From: Enterovibrio baiacu
GTDB lineage: Bacteria > Pseudomonadota > Gammaproteobacteria > Enterobacterales > Vibrionaceae
DNA: 64,000 nucleotides
Assembly (NCBI RefSeq): GCF_004120195.1
Contig: NZ_SCHN01000005.1
Location: 310,001-374,000, forward strand
Reading direction: 5' to 3'
The notes beneath the pieces are model-generated. The model saw nothing but the letters and a program-made list of their open reading frames with translations, had not been told where the DNA came from and searched no databases. Below, in pieces: positions 33,913 through 43,285 of the stretch. Both the position numbers and the translations under genes were made by a program. Position 1 is the stretch's first letter; every line of letters starts with the position of its first letter.

Positions 33913-34833
33913 TTATGCCGGTTCAACTTCACCGTACAGCGACTGCATCACCAGCTTTGGTGTGCGGTCTACCTTGAACAAGCCCCAGTGTTTTTCTGGT
34001 TCTTCTGGGTGCGAATCCCCTTTCCAAGGCTCATCGAACGCTTCGAAAACAAAGGTCAGAATGTTTTCTGCGCGTGTCCATTCCAGCAGTTGTGCGTAGT
34101 AAGCAGCTTGTAGCTCCTCATTCGCATTCCATGCTTCGATACCACGACCGTTTGAGGCTGTTGCCCAGCCCGCTTCAGTAATTACAACAGGCTTACCTGG
34201 GTTGCAATCTCTTACTGCGTAGTAATTTTGCTTGGTGTATTCAAGCGCTTCATCAATGGTCTTGTATTCCCAAATTGGGTAAGTGTGAACAGAGATGAAA
34301 TCTAACGCTTCTGCCAATGCGCCTAGCTTGTAGGTCCATGGCACATAGTTTTCGCAGAATGTCACAGGTTGTGCGATTGCGTTTTTGACGCGTTGAACAT
34401 GTTCAACCAGTTTTTCAACTGAGATCAGATGATCCGTCCACTCAACACTCGCTTCGTTACCGACAGAGACATAACCCACGCTGTCAGGGTACTCGTTTGC
34501 TAACGCGATCAAGCGATCGATTTCTTCGCTGTTTTTCTGACGATTCGCAGCGAGTTCTTCCTCACTAAATTGCGCGCCCCATGGGCACCCAGGGTTATTC
34601 ATTTCAGCAGCAACGTCCGCGCCGAGCATCACTTTGAAATCCATTCCTTCGTTCTCGATCACATCCAACACCAATCTTGCGTGATGGCTGCAATCATAGA
34701 GTCGGAGTGCGCCCCAATTCTTTGACAAAATCTGAAGATCTTCTTTGACTTCGTCATAGCTTGGATAAATCCCTTCGCGGGGATTTTGGCCTTCTCGGTA
34801 CCCTGAATAACAAATGGCGTTTCTCAGTTCCAT
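33913..34833 (-). CDS. Glycoside hydrolase family 17-like protein (beta-1,3-glucanase type), second of pair
   Basis: A 306-residue (beta/alpha)8-barrel enzyme. The GH17 catalytic pair is visible: acid/base Glu127 in 'YVSVGNEAS' and nucleophile Glu220 in 'VVITEAGWATAS'. Also present are 'LRLYDCSHHARLVL', 'FISVHTYPIWEY' and a C-terminal 'FVFEAFDEPWKG..HPEEPEKHWGLF' block, all usual for GH17. There is no signal peptide, so it should act in the cytoplasm or be exported by a non-Sec route. It follows the other GH17 gene after a 92-bp gap with a hairpin; GAAAGGAAA precedes its ATG. Substrate is likely a beta-1,3-glucan oligosaccharide. Confidence 0.87.
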   Translation of the reverse strand: MELRNAICYSGYREGQNPREGIYPSYDEVKEDLQILSKNWGALRLYDCSHHARLVLDVIENEGMDFKVMLGADVAAEMNNPGCPWGAQFSEEELAANRQKNSEEIDRLIALANEYPDSVGYVSVGNEASVEWTDHLISVEKLVEHVQRVKNAIAQPVTFCENYVPWTYKLGALAEALDFISVHTYPIWEYKTIDEALEYTKQNYYAVRDCNPGKPVVITEAGWATASNGRGIEAWNANEELQAAYYAQLLEWTRAENILTFVFEAFDEPWKGDSHPEEPEKHWGLFKVDRTPKLVMQSLYGEVEPA

Positions 34834-34863
34834 GAACTTATTTCCTTTCTCTTTTTATAAGAC

Positions 34864-34888
34864 ACGGGAGTGTATAGCGTGCTCCCGT
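34864..34888. terminator. Hairpin between the two GH17 genes, attenuator or terminator
   Basis: ACGGGAG and CTCCCGT pair around an 11-nt loop. On the minus strand the stem is followed by GTCTTATAAAAAG, a poor U-run, so it may only reduce readthrough or protect an mRNA end between the two genes. Confidence 0.5.
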
Positions 34889-34925
34889 CTCTTTTGATGT
34901 GGCTATGGAGACCGACGTACCCGAG

Positions 34926-35807
34926 TTACTCGGTATATTTGAAATTCCCGTCTTTATCCCACAGCCCCCAGTAAGCACCTACGGCACCTTCGTCTTCTAC
35001 TTTCCAAGCTTCATCAAAGGAGGAAAAGTAGATGACCTCAATATCGTCTTCTTTCGCCCACTTGTACGTGTCGATGAAGTATTGCAATGCATTTTGTTCT
35101 GATGGCACAGCACCACGCTCTGCAACACCTTGATCTGGCCAGCCTGTTTCGGAAACGATCACACGTTTTCCTTTGCCCGCAGCTTGCGCACGGCGATACA
35201 TTTCTTTCATGTACGGCACAGCAAACTCGATAGGACAACCTTCCCAGAAGGGGTAACAGTTGGTGCAGATAACCTGACAAGCATCAGCAACACGTGGGTA
35301 GTTTTCAAACAGGAAGTATGCGTCTACATAGCCCACTTCCACATTTGGGCACGCGGCCTTAGCGCGGTTGATGTAATCCACCAACTCGTCTTCGCTAAGC
35401 TCGCCGCGAAGCATCACTTCATTGCCTACCGCAAGTACATCTACATAGCCTTGCTGTGCGATTTCAATGGCATTCGCCAATTCGATCTCGTTCTTTTCTC
35501 TATCACCATCAATCCAAACGCCAACCATGGTTTTTAAACCATGCTCTCGGGCGATTCTTGGAATGTTTTGATGGCCTTCTGTGCAAGAAAACGAACGAAC
35601 CCAATTCACATACGGGCGGATTATCTCCAAGCGCTCGCGAATTTGCTCATCACTGATTTCAGTACCAGGGCCTTGACCGTCGATATATGGGCTAAACGAC
35701 AATCCATGAATTTTGTTGTCAACAAGATCACGTGTCTGCGCACGCAGAGCACTGACACCTTCACGCTCAAACTGGTATGCGGATCCTGCTTTGTAGATAT
35801 TTGACAC
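34926..35807 (-). CDS. Glycoside hydrolase family 17-like protein (beta-1,3-glucanase type), first of pair
   Basis: A 293-residue protein starting with GTG at 35807 after GGGAGTGGG. It has the GH17 acid/base Glu130 in 'VLAVGNEVM' and nucleophile Glu220 in 'VIVSETGWPDQG', plus 'HGLSFSPY', 'VRSFSCTEGHQNIPRIAREHGL' and 'IYFSSFDEAWK...GAVGAYWGLWD'. Like its neighbour it lacks a signal peptide. The two share the fold and catalytic residues but differ clearly in sequence, so they may act on different linkages or chain lengths. The 22-bp palindrome at 35966 lies about 160 nt upstream and suggests control by a sugar-responsive repressor. Confidence 0.88.
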   Translation of the reverse strand: MSNIYKAGSAYQFEREGVSALRAQTRDLVDNKIHGLSFSPYIDGQGPGTEISDEQIRERLEIIRPYVNWVRSFSCTEGHQNIPRIAREHGLKTMVGVWIDGDREKNEIELANAIEIAQQGYVDVLAVGNEVMLRGELSEDELVDYINRAKAACPNVEVGYVDAYFLFENYPRVADACQVICTNCYPFWEGCPIEFAVPYMKEMYRRAQAAGKGKRVIVSETGWPDQGVAERGAVPSEQNALQYFIDTYKWAKEDDIEVIYFSSFDEAWKVEDEGAVGAYWGLWDKDGNFKYTE

Positions 35808-36194
35808 TTTCCCACTCCCTATGGACTTAGTGTGAATCGCGACTCCCCGTGGTTTTCCATCTCTTCGCGATTTAATTGGTACTAAAAATGACGATTTATC
35901 AGTGTGTTAAATTAACAGCGCTTATTTGTTTACCCAATTTTGTTGCTGAATACGCGCTTTAAATTGAAAAGAAAGCGCTTTCTTTTCGTTTTATGCCACA
36001 ACAGTTCTATAAAACAACCTTTAACATTGTGAAGGTATACCTTGATCACATTCGACGCTCGAATAATGCATTTGAGTTTCAATCATTCTCACTTATGAAT
36101 ATGCTTTCATTTCGAGCATAATAAGACGTCTATTCCATGCGAGTGAATAAACCCTAAATAATTGATATTTAATGATTATTTATCAATTTAAATG
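35808..36194. other. Intergenic region with operator-like elements
   Basis: A gap of almost 400 bp with no gene. It contains the 22-bp palindrome at 35966-35987 and a second odd palindrome, TGTTAA-A-TTAACA, at 35905-35917, closer to the GH17 start. The rest is A+T-rich. Confidence 0.6.
35966..35987. promoter_or_regulatory. Perfect 22-bp palindrome, probable LacI-family operator
   Basis: Half-site GAAAAGAAAGC followed directly by its reverse complement, so the centre reads AAAGCGCTTT. A central CG between A/T-rich arms is typical of LacI/GalR-family operators that control sugar use. No LacI-type gene is in the window. It lies upstream of the GH17 genes, which are the likely targets. Confidence 0.65.
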
Positions 36195-36219
36195 AAAAAA
36201 CCGCCACGAATGGCGGTTT
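36195..36219 (-). terminator. Terminator of the T6SS operon
   Basis: AAACCGCCA-CGAA-TGGCGGTTT; on the minus strand the stem ends in TTTTTT. It lies 53 nt after the vasL stop and has no rival downstream, so it should end the long tssB-vasL transcript. Confidence 0.9.
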
Positions 36220-36271
36220 AAAAATACGAGTGACTAGGTTATTAACCAGCTCGACTTAGCTTCTATACATG

Positions 36272-37537
36272 TTAGCTTTCTGGCTCGACAATAGCGTCGT
36301 CTATTTCACGTTCCAACAACGCTTTTTTCAACGTTATGGCTTTCAGGTCAGCATCCAAAAGCGACAGTTCTTGCTTCGCCCTTTCCATGTTGCCTTCGGC
36401 GATTTGCTGCTCAACGAATGAGAGTCGACCGATCAATGGAGACAAGCTAATCGCGTAGTTTTCAAGCCCAGTCGCAAGCGCGCTAACTTGCGAGTAGTTT
36501 CCGTTCTTCGCCGATAAGCTCAGATTCGCAGCCCGTGTTCTTGCGGTCACAAACCGCTGCTTGAGTTCCTCAACCTCCGCCAACAGCCCCGTTTGCCAAC
36601 CTTGAAGGTTTTTGTTCATCAAGGTCACCTCAGGCGCTTCTGGGAAGACATACGCCAAGCTGTTCGCGAGCTCTATTCCTTCCAGCAAGTTGTCACCTGA
36701 TTTACTCGCGGTGAGCACAGACACTTTGTCCGTGTACGCTGTCAGTAACCGCTCGCGATGGGACGATAAGGCCTCAGGACCAAATTCTTGGTGGATCTGC
36801 TGTGCTTCTTCTAGCGTGATGATTTTCGGCTCAGGCAACGCCGTGGTGAGCTGAGTCGTCGGGTTCGGTCGCGTACCCTGAAGTTGAAGTAGCAAGTAAA
36901 TCGCCACCGCCCCCACGGCAAGTCCTACGAAAAAGATCAACGCACTGACGTTTTGCTTCTTCACCTCCACTTCAATAGGCATTGCAGGTGCACGTGAGGT
37001 ACTGCGACTTTCCAAACGATCGATATGCTCGAAAATCGTAAAGCCGAGCGCATCGAGATCATCCACTTTTGTGCCGTTTTGCTTAGACAAAAAAGCATCA
37101 ATGGCTTGCAGTGAACGTTCACAGCGATAAAGCTCGCGGATCTGCCCTTGCTCTGGGCGCATCGCTCGCACTTCTTCTCCAATGCGCCCTAACATCCAGC
37201 GGTACAACTCTAAGCGCCGCGCCGCGGGCATGTCGTTGTCTTCTCGCCCTGCACCTAGCACCGAGACTTGAAGTTCAAGTCCATTCGCCAGACCTGTGAG
37301 GCCACGGGTTTTCATTGCTGCAACGGTGTAATAAATGGCGACCAGTAGGTCTACCCCTTCCTCTTGAGCGACTTTCTCGCAAAGGGTTCTTACTTTTTCC
37401 CAGTCAGTGAGACCGGCAAGCGGGTTGAATCTGCGATTAATTTCGCTTCGGATTTTCTGATAATCAGACGAATCTCGCAGGCGGGAGGTGTCTCCCGCCG
37501 GTTTCAAGCCCTCGATATCTGCATACAGCCCTTGCAT
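36272..37537 (-). CDS. vasL: VasL-type T6SS accessory protein
   Basis: A 421-residue protein. The N-terminal 130 residues resemble the ImpA/TssA N-terminal domain ('SDYQKIRSEINRRFNPLAGLTDWEKV', 'VAIYYTVAAMKTRGLTGLANGL'). One transmembrane helix lies about residue 203-222 ('ALIFFVGLAVGAVAIYLLLQL'), followed by a helical, coiled-coil periplasmic part ('LEEAQQIHQEFGPEALSSHRERLL'). This is the layout of VasL (VCA0121) of V. cholerae and of related TssA-like membrane proteins (TagA/VasL group) that anchor or regulate the distal sheath. It is the last gene of the operon, 41 nt after tssM. Confidence 0.85.
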   Translation of the reverse strand: MQGLYADIEGLKPAGDTSRLRDSSDYQKIRSEINRRFNPLAGLTDWEKVRTLCEKVAQEEGVDLLVAIYYTVAAMKTRGLTGLANGLELQVSVLGAGREDNDMPAARRLELYRWMLGRIGEEVRAMRPEQGQIRELYRCERSLQAIDAFLSKQNGTKVDDLDALGFTIFEHIDRLESRSTSRAPAMPIEVEVKKQNVSALIFFVGLAVGAVAIYLLLQLQGTRPNPTTQLTTALPEPKIITLEEAQQIHQEFGPEALSSHRERLLTAYTDKVSVLTASKSGDNLLEGIELANSLAYVFPEAPEVTLMNKNLQGWQTGLLAEVEELKQRFVTARTRAANLSLSAKNGNYSQVSALATGLENYAISLSPLIGRLSFVEQQIAEGNMERAKQELSLLDADLKAITLKKALLEREIDDAIVEPES

Positions 37538-37578
37538 TGCTCAATCAGTGTCCTTGTGGTGCATGAATGTCGTCACGG

Positions 37579-40500
37579 CTAGTACAGCGTGCGAGAAAGT
37601 TTAAAGCCTTTGAAAATCGACGCAGTGAACGGGTTGCTGTCTGCTTCAGAGTGCAAACGGTACAACACATTGCCGCTGTCGATGTTAAAGCGATAGTCCA
37701 CGCTGGTTGCTGTTGACCCCACCACTTCTGCTTCTTCGAGCAAACGGAAGAATGCCCAAGGCCCTTGAATGGAAATACTGCGCGGTGAACGGTTAGTTCG
37801 AGACGGCACCAAGGTCACCTTGCTGACCGCGGAGTCACGTAAGGTGTTCGGCCAAATCAGCCCAACATTCTTACGCGGGCCGTGGCTGTATTCCACATAT
37901 TGACCATCGACATTGATGACCGAGCGACGCTTGTTCGCACTCAACTCTACAGGCTCGAGCGTGAATTCCACATCCAACACACCTTTACGGTTGAAGAACG
38001 CGCCTTGAATGACTTCGGCAGCATCAAGCTGGCTCAATACATCGCGACGGATCAGCGATTTGTTGTCCGCATCAGAGCTCAGTTCCCCCGCTTCTTCCAA
38101 GAACATGCGCAGGTTATTTTCATAGAAGCTGGTCAAAATGCCGTTTGGCGCAAAGAAGGCTTCAAAATCTTCTAGTGCCACGTCTTTGGATGACGCAGGG
38201 TTAAACGGATAACGTGATGCCAGCTTCGTTTGGAACTGCGAATACACATCTTCCGCCCAACGCACTTCGAGATAGCGGATGGCTTCTTGCTTGATCACAT
38301 ACCAGCTTTCTTCTGCCAATTTCTTCAACATGTTGTCGTATGGCTGTGGCATACCAGCAGCAATGCGTTCAAGCACGTAAATGGGGTCAGCACTGTTAAG
38401 CGTTAAACGGGCTTTCGTCGCTTCTAGCGCGGCTTTACCCACATCCGGCGCATCGTTGATGGATTTCATGTACGCCAGCAACTGGGTGACAGAATCAATC
38501 ACTTCGTCCAAATAAATTGGCTTGCCTTCTTCCGTAGTCGCAAGACCATTTAATTCAGCGAACTGGTTGTCGACAAGTGCCGCCACACGGTAACGCGGTG
38601 ATTTCACTAACTCTTCGCGCGCAGTGTCATTTTCTGGCAATGCTGGGAATAGTTTGGTGTTGTCCGTCACTTCTTCCAGTAAGCGGTGCAACGGTTGGTT
38701 GTTACCCGTAATGCTTTCCAAAACCAACACAGCATTGTGGATGTCTTGGAAATACTTGATGTCGATGTCGTTCATCGCACGACGCCAACTGTCTGAGTAA
38801 TCCGCCACATATTGGCTACGGATCTTGTCTCGCAGTACACGCTTGTCTTCATCTGAGAAATCAATGGATTCGGTTTGCCCTAATACCCAGCTATCCACCA
38901 GCGCCAACTCTGACACCGAGTCAGACTCAGGAATGAAGTAACCCTCAAAACCTTTCTTGGTCAGCATGCGTGGGATCATCAGGTTTTCGCTGTCTTCAAC
39001 GCGCTGCGCGAACACCACATCAAACACAGGACCAATTGAGGTCGCAAGGTCAACAGGCGAACCTAGAACCGACGCCGATGCTTGTTTCAAATTACGGTAA
39101 ACACGTTGGTCGATCGGCATACGGCTGAGCGACTGTTGGGTGTTATCAATCAGGCGGTCATACGGCTTCAGAATTTCTTCTGCACGCTCGTCACCTTGTG
39201 CACGTAAACCCTGCAGGTCGGTGTGTTCCATCGCGTAATCCAAGTGCTGCATCAAGCGATCTTGCGTTTGACGATCACCTGGGTACATTTCCTGCCACTT
39301 CGCTGCAAAGTAGTTCTGCACCATGTCCTGATAACGGCCTTTATCGTCCGTCATCATTCTGAATACTCGTAATGAGCCGAGCTGCTGTTCTTCTGTCTCT
39401 GCACCCGCAACATCTGCCGCTGCCATTTTCAGCAGTGCTGGTAGATATTGGTCTTCCAGCAAGCTCAAATACGTACGTTCGACTTCAGGTCCAATCACAT
39501 GGCCCTGATACAAACCAAGATCAGAGATCAACTCTGGTTTTTCGCGGAAGAAACCAAACTCCAAGGTTGCTTCACGAATGGTGTCCAACGGCGCGAGAAT
39601 ATCGAGGCCACTGTCCATGCCCAGTTCCGCATCAAAGTCTTCTTGGTAGTCATTTACCTTGGTCAACACGGCATCTGCCTGCTTGACGTTTTTCAGGTAA
39701 TACTGGTGCCAAGTACCAATCAAGAGTAGAGAGGCAATCGAGCACGCAACAACCGACAAGATCATTACGCGACGCTTGGTTTTCGCTACGCGGAAGTTAT
39801 CTGACGCCAACCCTGCTTCAGGATAAATCACCTTGCTGAACAGACGTTGTGTGAAATAAATGGTCGAGTTCGCGGCGTTTTGAGCGGTATTCACGGCATG
39901 AGAAATGCCATAGCGGCGCGATGCCGAATCCATGAACGCATTGGTCGGCACGCCCTGTTGATAGACAGAGGTAAAGTAAACACCACGTACCAATGCAGAC
40001 GTTGAGAACTGATCACTGCCAAACGCATCCTGGAGGAATTGTTTAAGCACATCGTGCAATCCGGCCATTTGACGGCTAAAGCTATAAATCGCCGTGCGAT
40101 CTTCGGCATCAAATGTTTGCATGAGTACAGACGGTAGAATGTGGTTAACACGTTCTACAAACGCACCAAATTCTGTATCGAATTCATTCAGCCAGCTATC
40201 GAGATCATCAACAGAATCTAGGGTAAAGGTGAAACCCAATACTTCTTCTCGTTCTGCTTTGGTGTAATTGCGGAAGAAAGGTTCGAAACCTGTCAGCAGA
40301 TCCAGCTTGGTCAAAGATACATACACAGGCAAACGTGTGGACAAGGTCTCCATCAACTCACGCAAGCGTGCACGAAGTAGGTTAGCGTATGCTCGGCGTT
40401 CACTGGTGGTAGACGTAGCAAGGTTCGCGACGTCCAGTGCAATCACCACACCGTTCAACGGGCGACGACTACGGGTTTTCTCTAACCATTGGATAAAGTG

Positions 40501-41124
40501 AACCCACAGACGGCGTTCCATTTCCCCTTCGCCGTCGTTCGAGGTTGCGCGTTGCGTCAGCAATTCACCATCAGGGTCGATAAGCACAGAGTCATCACCG
40601 ATCCACCAATCGAAGGAGTATGGGTTTTCGCTTTTCTTACCCGACGCACGCATCACGGAAGAGAACACGAAGTTCTGACCGGAGCGGTTGATCAGGCTGG
40701 TTTTACCCGCGTTTTCAGGGCCAAGCACCAGATACCACGGCAGTGCATACAAGTAATTGCGTTTATTAAGGCTTTTGTGAAGCGCAGACATCACCTGATT
40801 AAGTTCAGATTCTTGGCGCTCTTCGAAGCGTTTAATCGGATCTTCTTGAAGGCGCTGTTCACGAATTTGCTCGGCATGGTAGCCCTTGAGCTTGCGCCAC
40901 TGAATAAAGCCCCATAGTGCAAGCCAAGCAAGCGAGAAGATAACACTGGTGATAACACGCGCTGAAACAGATGATAACGGCTTGCTCTCGTCAATCGTGA
41001 GCCAAGGACCCGCCCACCAAATCGCCACATTTAGCAGCACAAAAATGGCGACCAGCAAAATAGGCAGCGAGGCCTTTAGCGCTGGAAGCATTTTCATTAG
41101 AAGCGTTTTTAACTTGCTGAACAT
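37579..41124 (-). CDS. tssM: T6SS membrane complex protein TssM (IcmF/VasK)
   Basis: An 1181-residue inner-membrane protein. Two helices near the N-terminus (about 20-38 and 57-75) and a third at about 455-475 enclose a cytoplasmic GTPase-like domain with Walker A GPENAGKT (135-142). The remainder is the large periplasmic domain that meets TssJ; the end 'VDYRFNIDSGNVLYRLHSEADSNPF' and 'FKGFKLSRTLY' is typical. TssM joins TssL and TssJ into the trans-envelope channel. Length is normal for a full IcmF protein. It lies between tssA and vasL as in V. cholerae. Confidence 0.96.
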   Translation of the reverse strand: MFSKLKTLLMKMLPALKASLPILLVAIFVLLNVAIWWAGPWLTIDESKPLSSVSARVITSVIFSLAWLALWGFIQWRKLKGYHAEQIREQRLQEDPIKRFEERQESELNQVMSALHKSLNKRNYLYALPWYLVLGPENAGKTSLINRSGQNFVFSSVMRASGKKSENPYSFDWWIGDDSVLIDPDGELLTQRATSNDGEGEMERRLWVHFIQWLEKTRSRRPLNGVVIALDVANLATSTTSERRAYANLLRARLRELMETLSTRLPVYVSLTKLDLLTGFEPFFRNYTKAEREEVLGFTFTLDSVDDLDSWLNEFDTEFGAFVERVNHILPSVLMQTFDAEDRTAIYSFSRQMAGLHDVLKQFLQDAFGSDQFSTSALVRGVYFTSVYQQGVPTNAFMDSASRRYGISHAVNTAQNAANSTIYFTQRLFSKVIYPEAGLASDNFRVAKTKRRVMILSVVACSIASLLLIGTWHQYYLKNVKQADAVLTKVNDYQEDFDAELGMDSGLDILAPLDTIREATLEFGFFREKPELISDLGLYQGHVIGPEVERTYLSLLEDQYLPALLKMAAADVAGAETEEQQLGSLRVFRMMTDDKGRYQDMVQNYFAAKWQEMYPGDRQTQDRLMQHLDYAMEHTDLQGLRAQGDERAEEILKPYDRLIDNTQQSLSRMPIDQRVYRNLKQASASVLGSPVDLATSIGPVFDVVFAQRVEDSENLMIPRMLTKKGFEGYFIPESDSVSELALVDSWVLGQTESIDFSDEDKRVLRDKIRSQYVADYSDSWRRAMNDIDIKYFQDIHNAVLVLESITGNNQPLHRLLEEVTDNTKLFPALPENDTAREELVKSPRYRVAALVDNQFAELNGLATTEEGKPIYLDEVIDSVTQLLAYMKSINDAPDVGKAALEATKARLTLNSADPIYVLERIAAGMPQPYDNMLKKLAEESWYVIKQEAIRYLEVRWAEDVYSQFQTKLASRYPFNPASSKDVALEDFEAFFAPNGILTSFYENNLRMFLEEAGELSSDADNKSLIRRDVLSQLDAAEVIQGAFFNRKGVLDVEFTLEPVELSANKRRSVINVDGQYVEYSHGPRKNVGLIWPNTLRDSAVSKVTLVPSRTNRSPRSISIQGPWAFFRLLEEAEVVGSTATSVDYRFNIDSGNVLYRLHSEADSNPFTASIFKGFKLSRTLY

Positions 41125-41142
41125 ACTTTTCGATCCCTGCTT

Positions 41143-42558
41143 TTAATCCGTTTTTGTTATGTTTTCCAGCCGTTGAATCAGAGACGGCTCCCAATCCACC
41201 AGTGACGTTGTTGTCACTTGATCCAACAAAATCTGGTATTGCTGATCTGCCATGGCTGACAGGTTGTGACGACGCATGACATCGGCTGATAGCATGCGCC
41301 AGTAAAATTGATCTCTTGGGTCTTTCGCGCTTGATAAGCCGTCATTCAACATGGCGAGTGCGACCGAGAGGCCACCTTCGTCTGCCAATACAAAGGCTTC
41401 TTTGCGCTTGTCTTCCCAATCAGTGCCACCACCGGAGGCACCTCCACCATTTGATTCGCCCTCGTCGAGCCATCGCCGCGTTTCGGCACTGACAAATGGC
41501 GCACCACCTTTGAAACTCAAATCAAGCACCGCTGGCAGACGTCGGATAAATGCGCGCGTTTCACTGGCAATCACTTCTGCCCACTCTGCATTGCCGAGTT
41601 TGAGCGCGATGCGGTAGCTGAGAAAATGCCCATCTATCCAATACGGTGCGACCGTGACACTTTGCTCGACCTTGCGCCACAAAGCATGATCAACACCTCG
41701 CGTCAGTTGCTCTTCATACTCTGCAACGCGATCCGTTGACACAGGCATTAACTGCGTCTCTCCATTCGCTTCGGCTTCTGGCGCTGACGTAATGGAAAAC
41801 CACACAGCGAAACGACGCTGTCTTAGCGACAGTCCTATCCCGCCATCAAGCTCGGAGACAAACTCCGCAACCTTTAACAGTGTTTGTTTGATGGCACGAT
41901 CTGAGCTGCCATCAATGTCCAAATTAGGTTTCGCCGCAGAAATGGGGGTGGCATTTCCACCACCTTGTCCTGCTGGGGCTGCACTGTTTGTCTGTGGCTC
42001 AGTCGGTACATTGGATGCCATGCGTCGTTTAATTAACGCATCAACTTCCTGCACACCGTCTGTCGGTAAATCTTTCTCTGATGCGGCTTCACTGAGCGCA
42101 GCAAAGGCTTTTTCAAGTTCCGACTTCTGCTCAACATCGAACATGGAAACGTCGATTTTCTCGGCGGTTTTCAGTGTTCGTTGAACAATTTGCGAGTAGA
42201 ACTTTCTGCGTGGTAACACCCCACGAGGCCCCGGCGCGGGATGACAGGTTTCCCAGTACTGGGCAATAAAATCTGCCAGCACATAGAGGGATAACGTGAA
42301 TCGCTCAGGTGAAGCCTGATACTGCAAACACTGCAAAAGGTGCGTCAGTAGTTTGAGATCTTTGGTGTGCGTCTCCATCAATTTGAGCGCACTTTGCTCG
42401 GCTTCTGCCCATTGCACTTCTCCGTGAGACAATGAGCCAACCTTCATCATTTGCCCTTCGACAAAATCCAGCAGCGCATCATCCAGCAGTCGCTCACCGA
42501 CAGGGCTACTCCCCTCAATGGGCTTTGCTGCACGTTGGCGATAGGTTTGAATATCCAT
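41143..42558 (-). CDS. tssA: T6SS cap/baseplate protein TssA (VasJ-type)
   Basis: A 471-residue protein. ATG at 42558 (MDIQTYRQ) is preceded by a G-rich ribosome site, GGGGGGAAG; a TTG 15 nt earlier is unlikely. The N-terminal ImpA_N domain contains 'WAEAEQSALKLMETHTKDLKLLTHLLQCLQ' and 'ETCHPAPGPRGVLPRRKFYSQIVQRTL'. A Gln/Ala/Gly-rich linker near residues 195-220 leads to the VasJ-type C-terminal domain ('WYRMLSADVMRRHNL', 'DWEPSLIQRLENI'). TssA primes tube-sheath polymerisation. It follows vasI by 8 nt. Confidence 0.92.
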   Translation of the reverse strand: MDIQTYRQRAAKPIEGSSPVGERLLDDALLDFVEGQMMKVGSLSHGEVQWAEAEQSALKLMETHTKDLKLLTHLLQCLQYQASPERFTLSLYVLADFIAQYWETCHPAPGPRGVLPRRKFYSQIVQRTLKTAEKIDVSMFDVEQKSELEKAFAALSEAASEKDLPTDGVQEVDALIKRRMASNVPTEPQTNSAAPAGQGGGNATPISAAKPNLDIDGSSDRAIKQTLLKVAEFVSELDGGIGLSLRQRRFAVWFSITSAPEAEANGETQLMPVSTDRVAEYEEQLTRGVDHALWRKVEQSVTVAPYWIDGHFLSYRIALKLGNAEWAEVIASETRAFIRRLPAVLDLSFKGGAPFVSAETRRWLDEGESNGGGASGGGTDWEDKRKEAFVLADEGGLSVALAMLNDGLSSAKDPRDQFYWRMLSADVMRRHNLSAMADQQYQILLDQVTTTSLVDWEPSLIQRLENITKTD

Positions 42559-42566
42559 CTTCCCCC

Positions 42567-43283
42567 CTACCAACGACAGGTGTTGCGCATAGGACGAATC
42601 GAAGACGTTAACCCTTCGGTGTCAAAGGTCAGGTTGCCAATCTCATCCAATTCAGAGCGCAACACTGAGCCTGAACTTGACATCAATGCCTTCATCACAT
42701 TAATGGCTGGAATACCGCGCCCTGCATGCATGATGGTGCCACTGTCATCGCTCAGCCATCTGTCGGTAACCGCAAAACTGCCTGAAACCAAGACCGTGGC
42801 TTTGCCCGCTGACGTGGTCGTAGGGAGCACCAACTCCATACGGCTGATACTGTCGATGCAGCTCAACATGAGAATCGGCATGTCTTCGCGTTGTTGTCCA
42901 CGATCAGGAATGGCCGTTGCCGTCATCCAGATGCCTTTGCTGTGATCCTCAGGATCGGTATAACGCACCACGAAGCCTTGTTCGCCCTCACTGCGTGCTG
43001 CTTCACTCGCGTGAGCACGTTGATACGCTTCGGGTTTAATGTTTGCAATGGTCTGTTCGTTGTCAGCATCAACCGGTGTATTGAATACCCCATCAAAGCA
43101 CGCCAACCTTTCAAGTCGCGTAGGAATCGCTGAACACGTTTGTGCCTGTTTCACCAGTGACGCGTTTGATCGTGCCTCTGCGTTTTCTGGCGCTGTGTTT
43201 GCCCATGCTGAGCTTAACCCTGCCCATCCAAGCATTGTGGTGCCAATCAGCAATCCAACATTCAAGGAACCGCCTCGCTTCAT
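42567..43283 (-). CDS. vasI: T6SS-associated periplasmic protein VasI (TagO-like)
   Basis: A 238-residue exported protein with a signal peptide ending near 'SSAWA' (about residue 30). 'LVKQAQTCSAIPTRLERLACFDGVF' (two Cys, residues about 45-70) is the conserved start of VasI/TagO proteins, also known from DUF-type periplasmic factors. A second domain holds 'SRMELVLPTTTSAGKATVLVSGSF' and ends 'RPMRNTCRW'. TagO-like proteins act with lytic enzymes to let the T6SS cross the cell wall. ATG at 43283 lies 2 nt beyond the vasH stop. Confidence 0.88.
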   Translation of the reverse strand: MKRGGSLNVGLLIGTTMLGWAGLSSAWANTAPENAEARSNASLVKQAQTCSAIPTRLERLACFDGVFNTPVDADNEQTIANIKPEAYQRAHASEAARSEGEQGFVVRYTDPEDHSKGIWMTATAIPDRGQQREDMPILMLSCIDSISRMELVLPTTTSAGKATVLVSGSFAVTDRWLSDDSGTIMHAGRGIPAINVMKALMSSSGSVLRSELDEIGNLTFDTEGLTSSIRPMRNTCRW

Positions 43284-43285
43284 GG

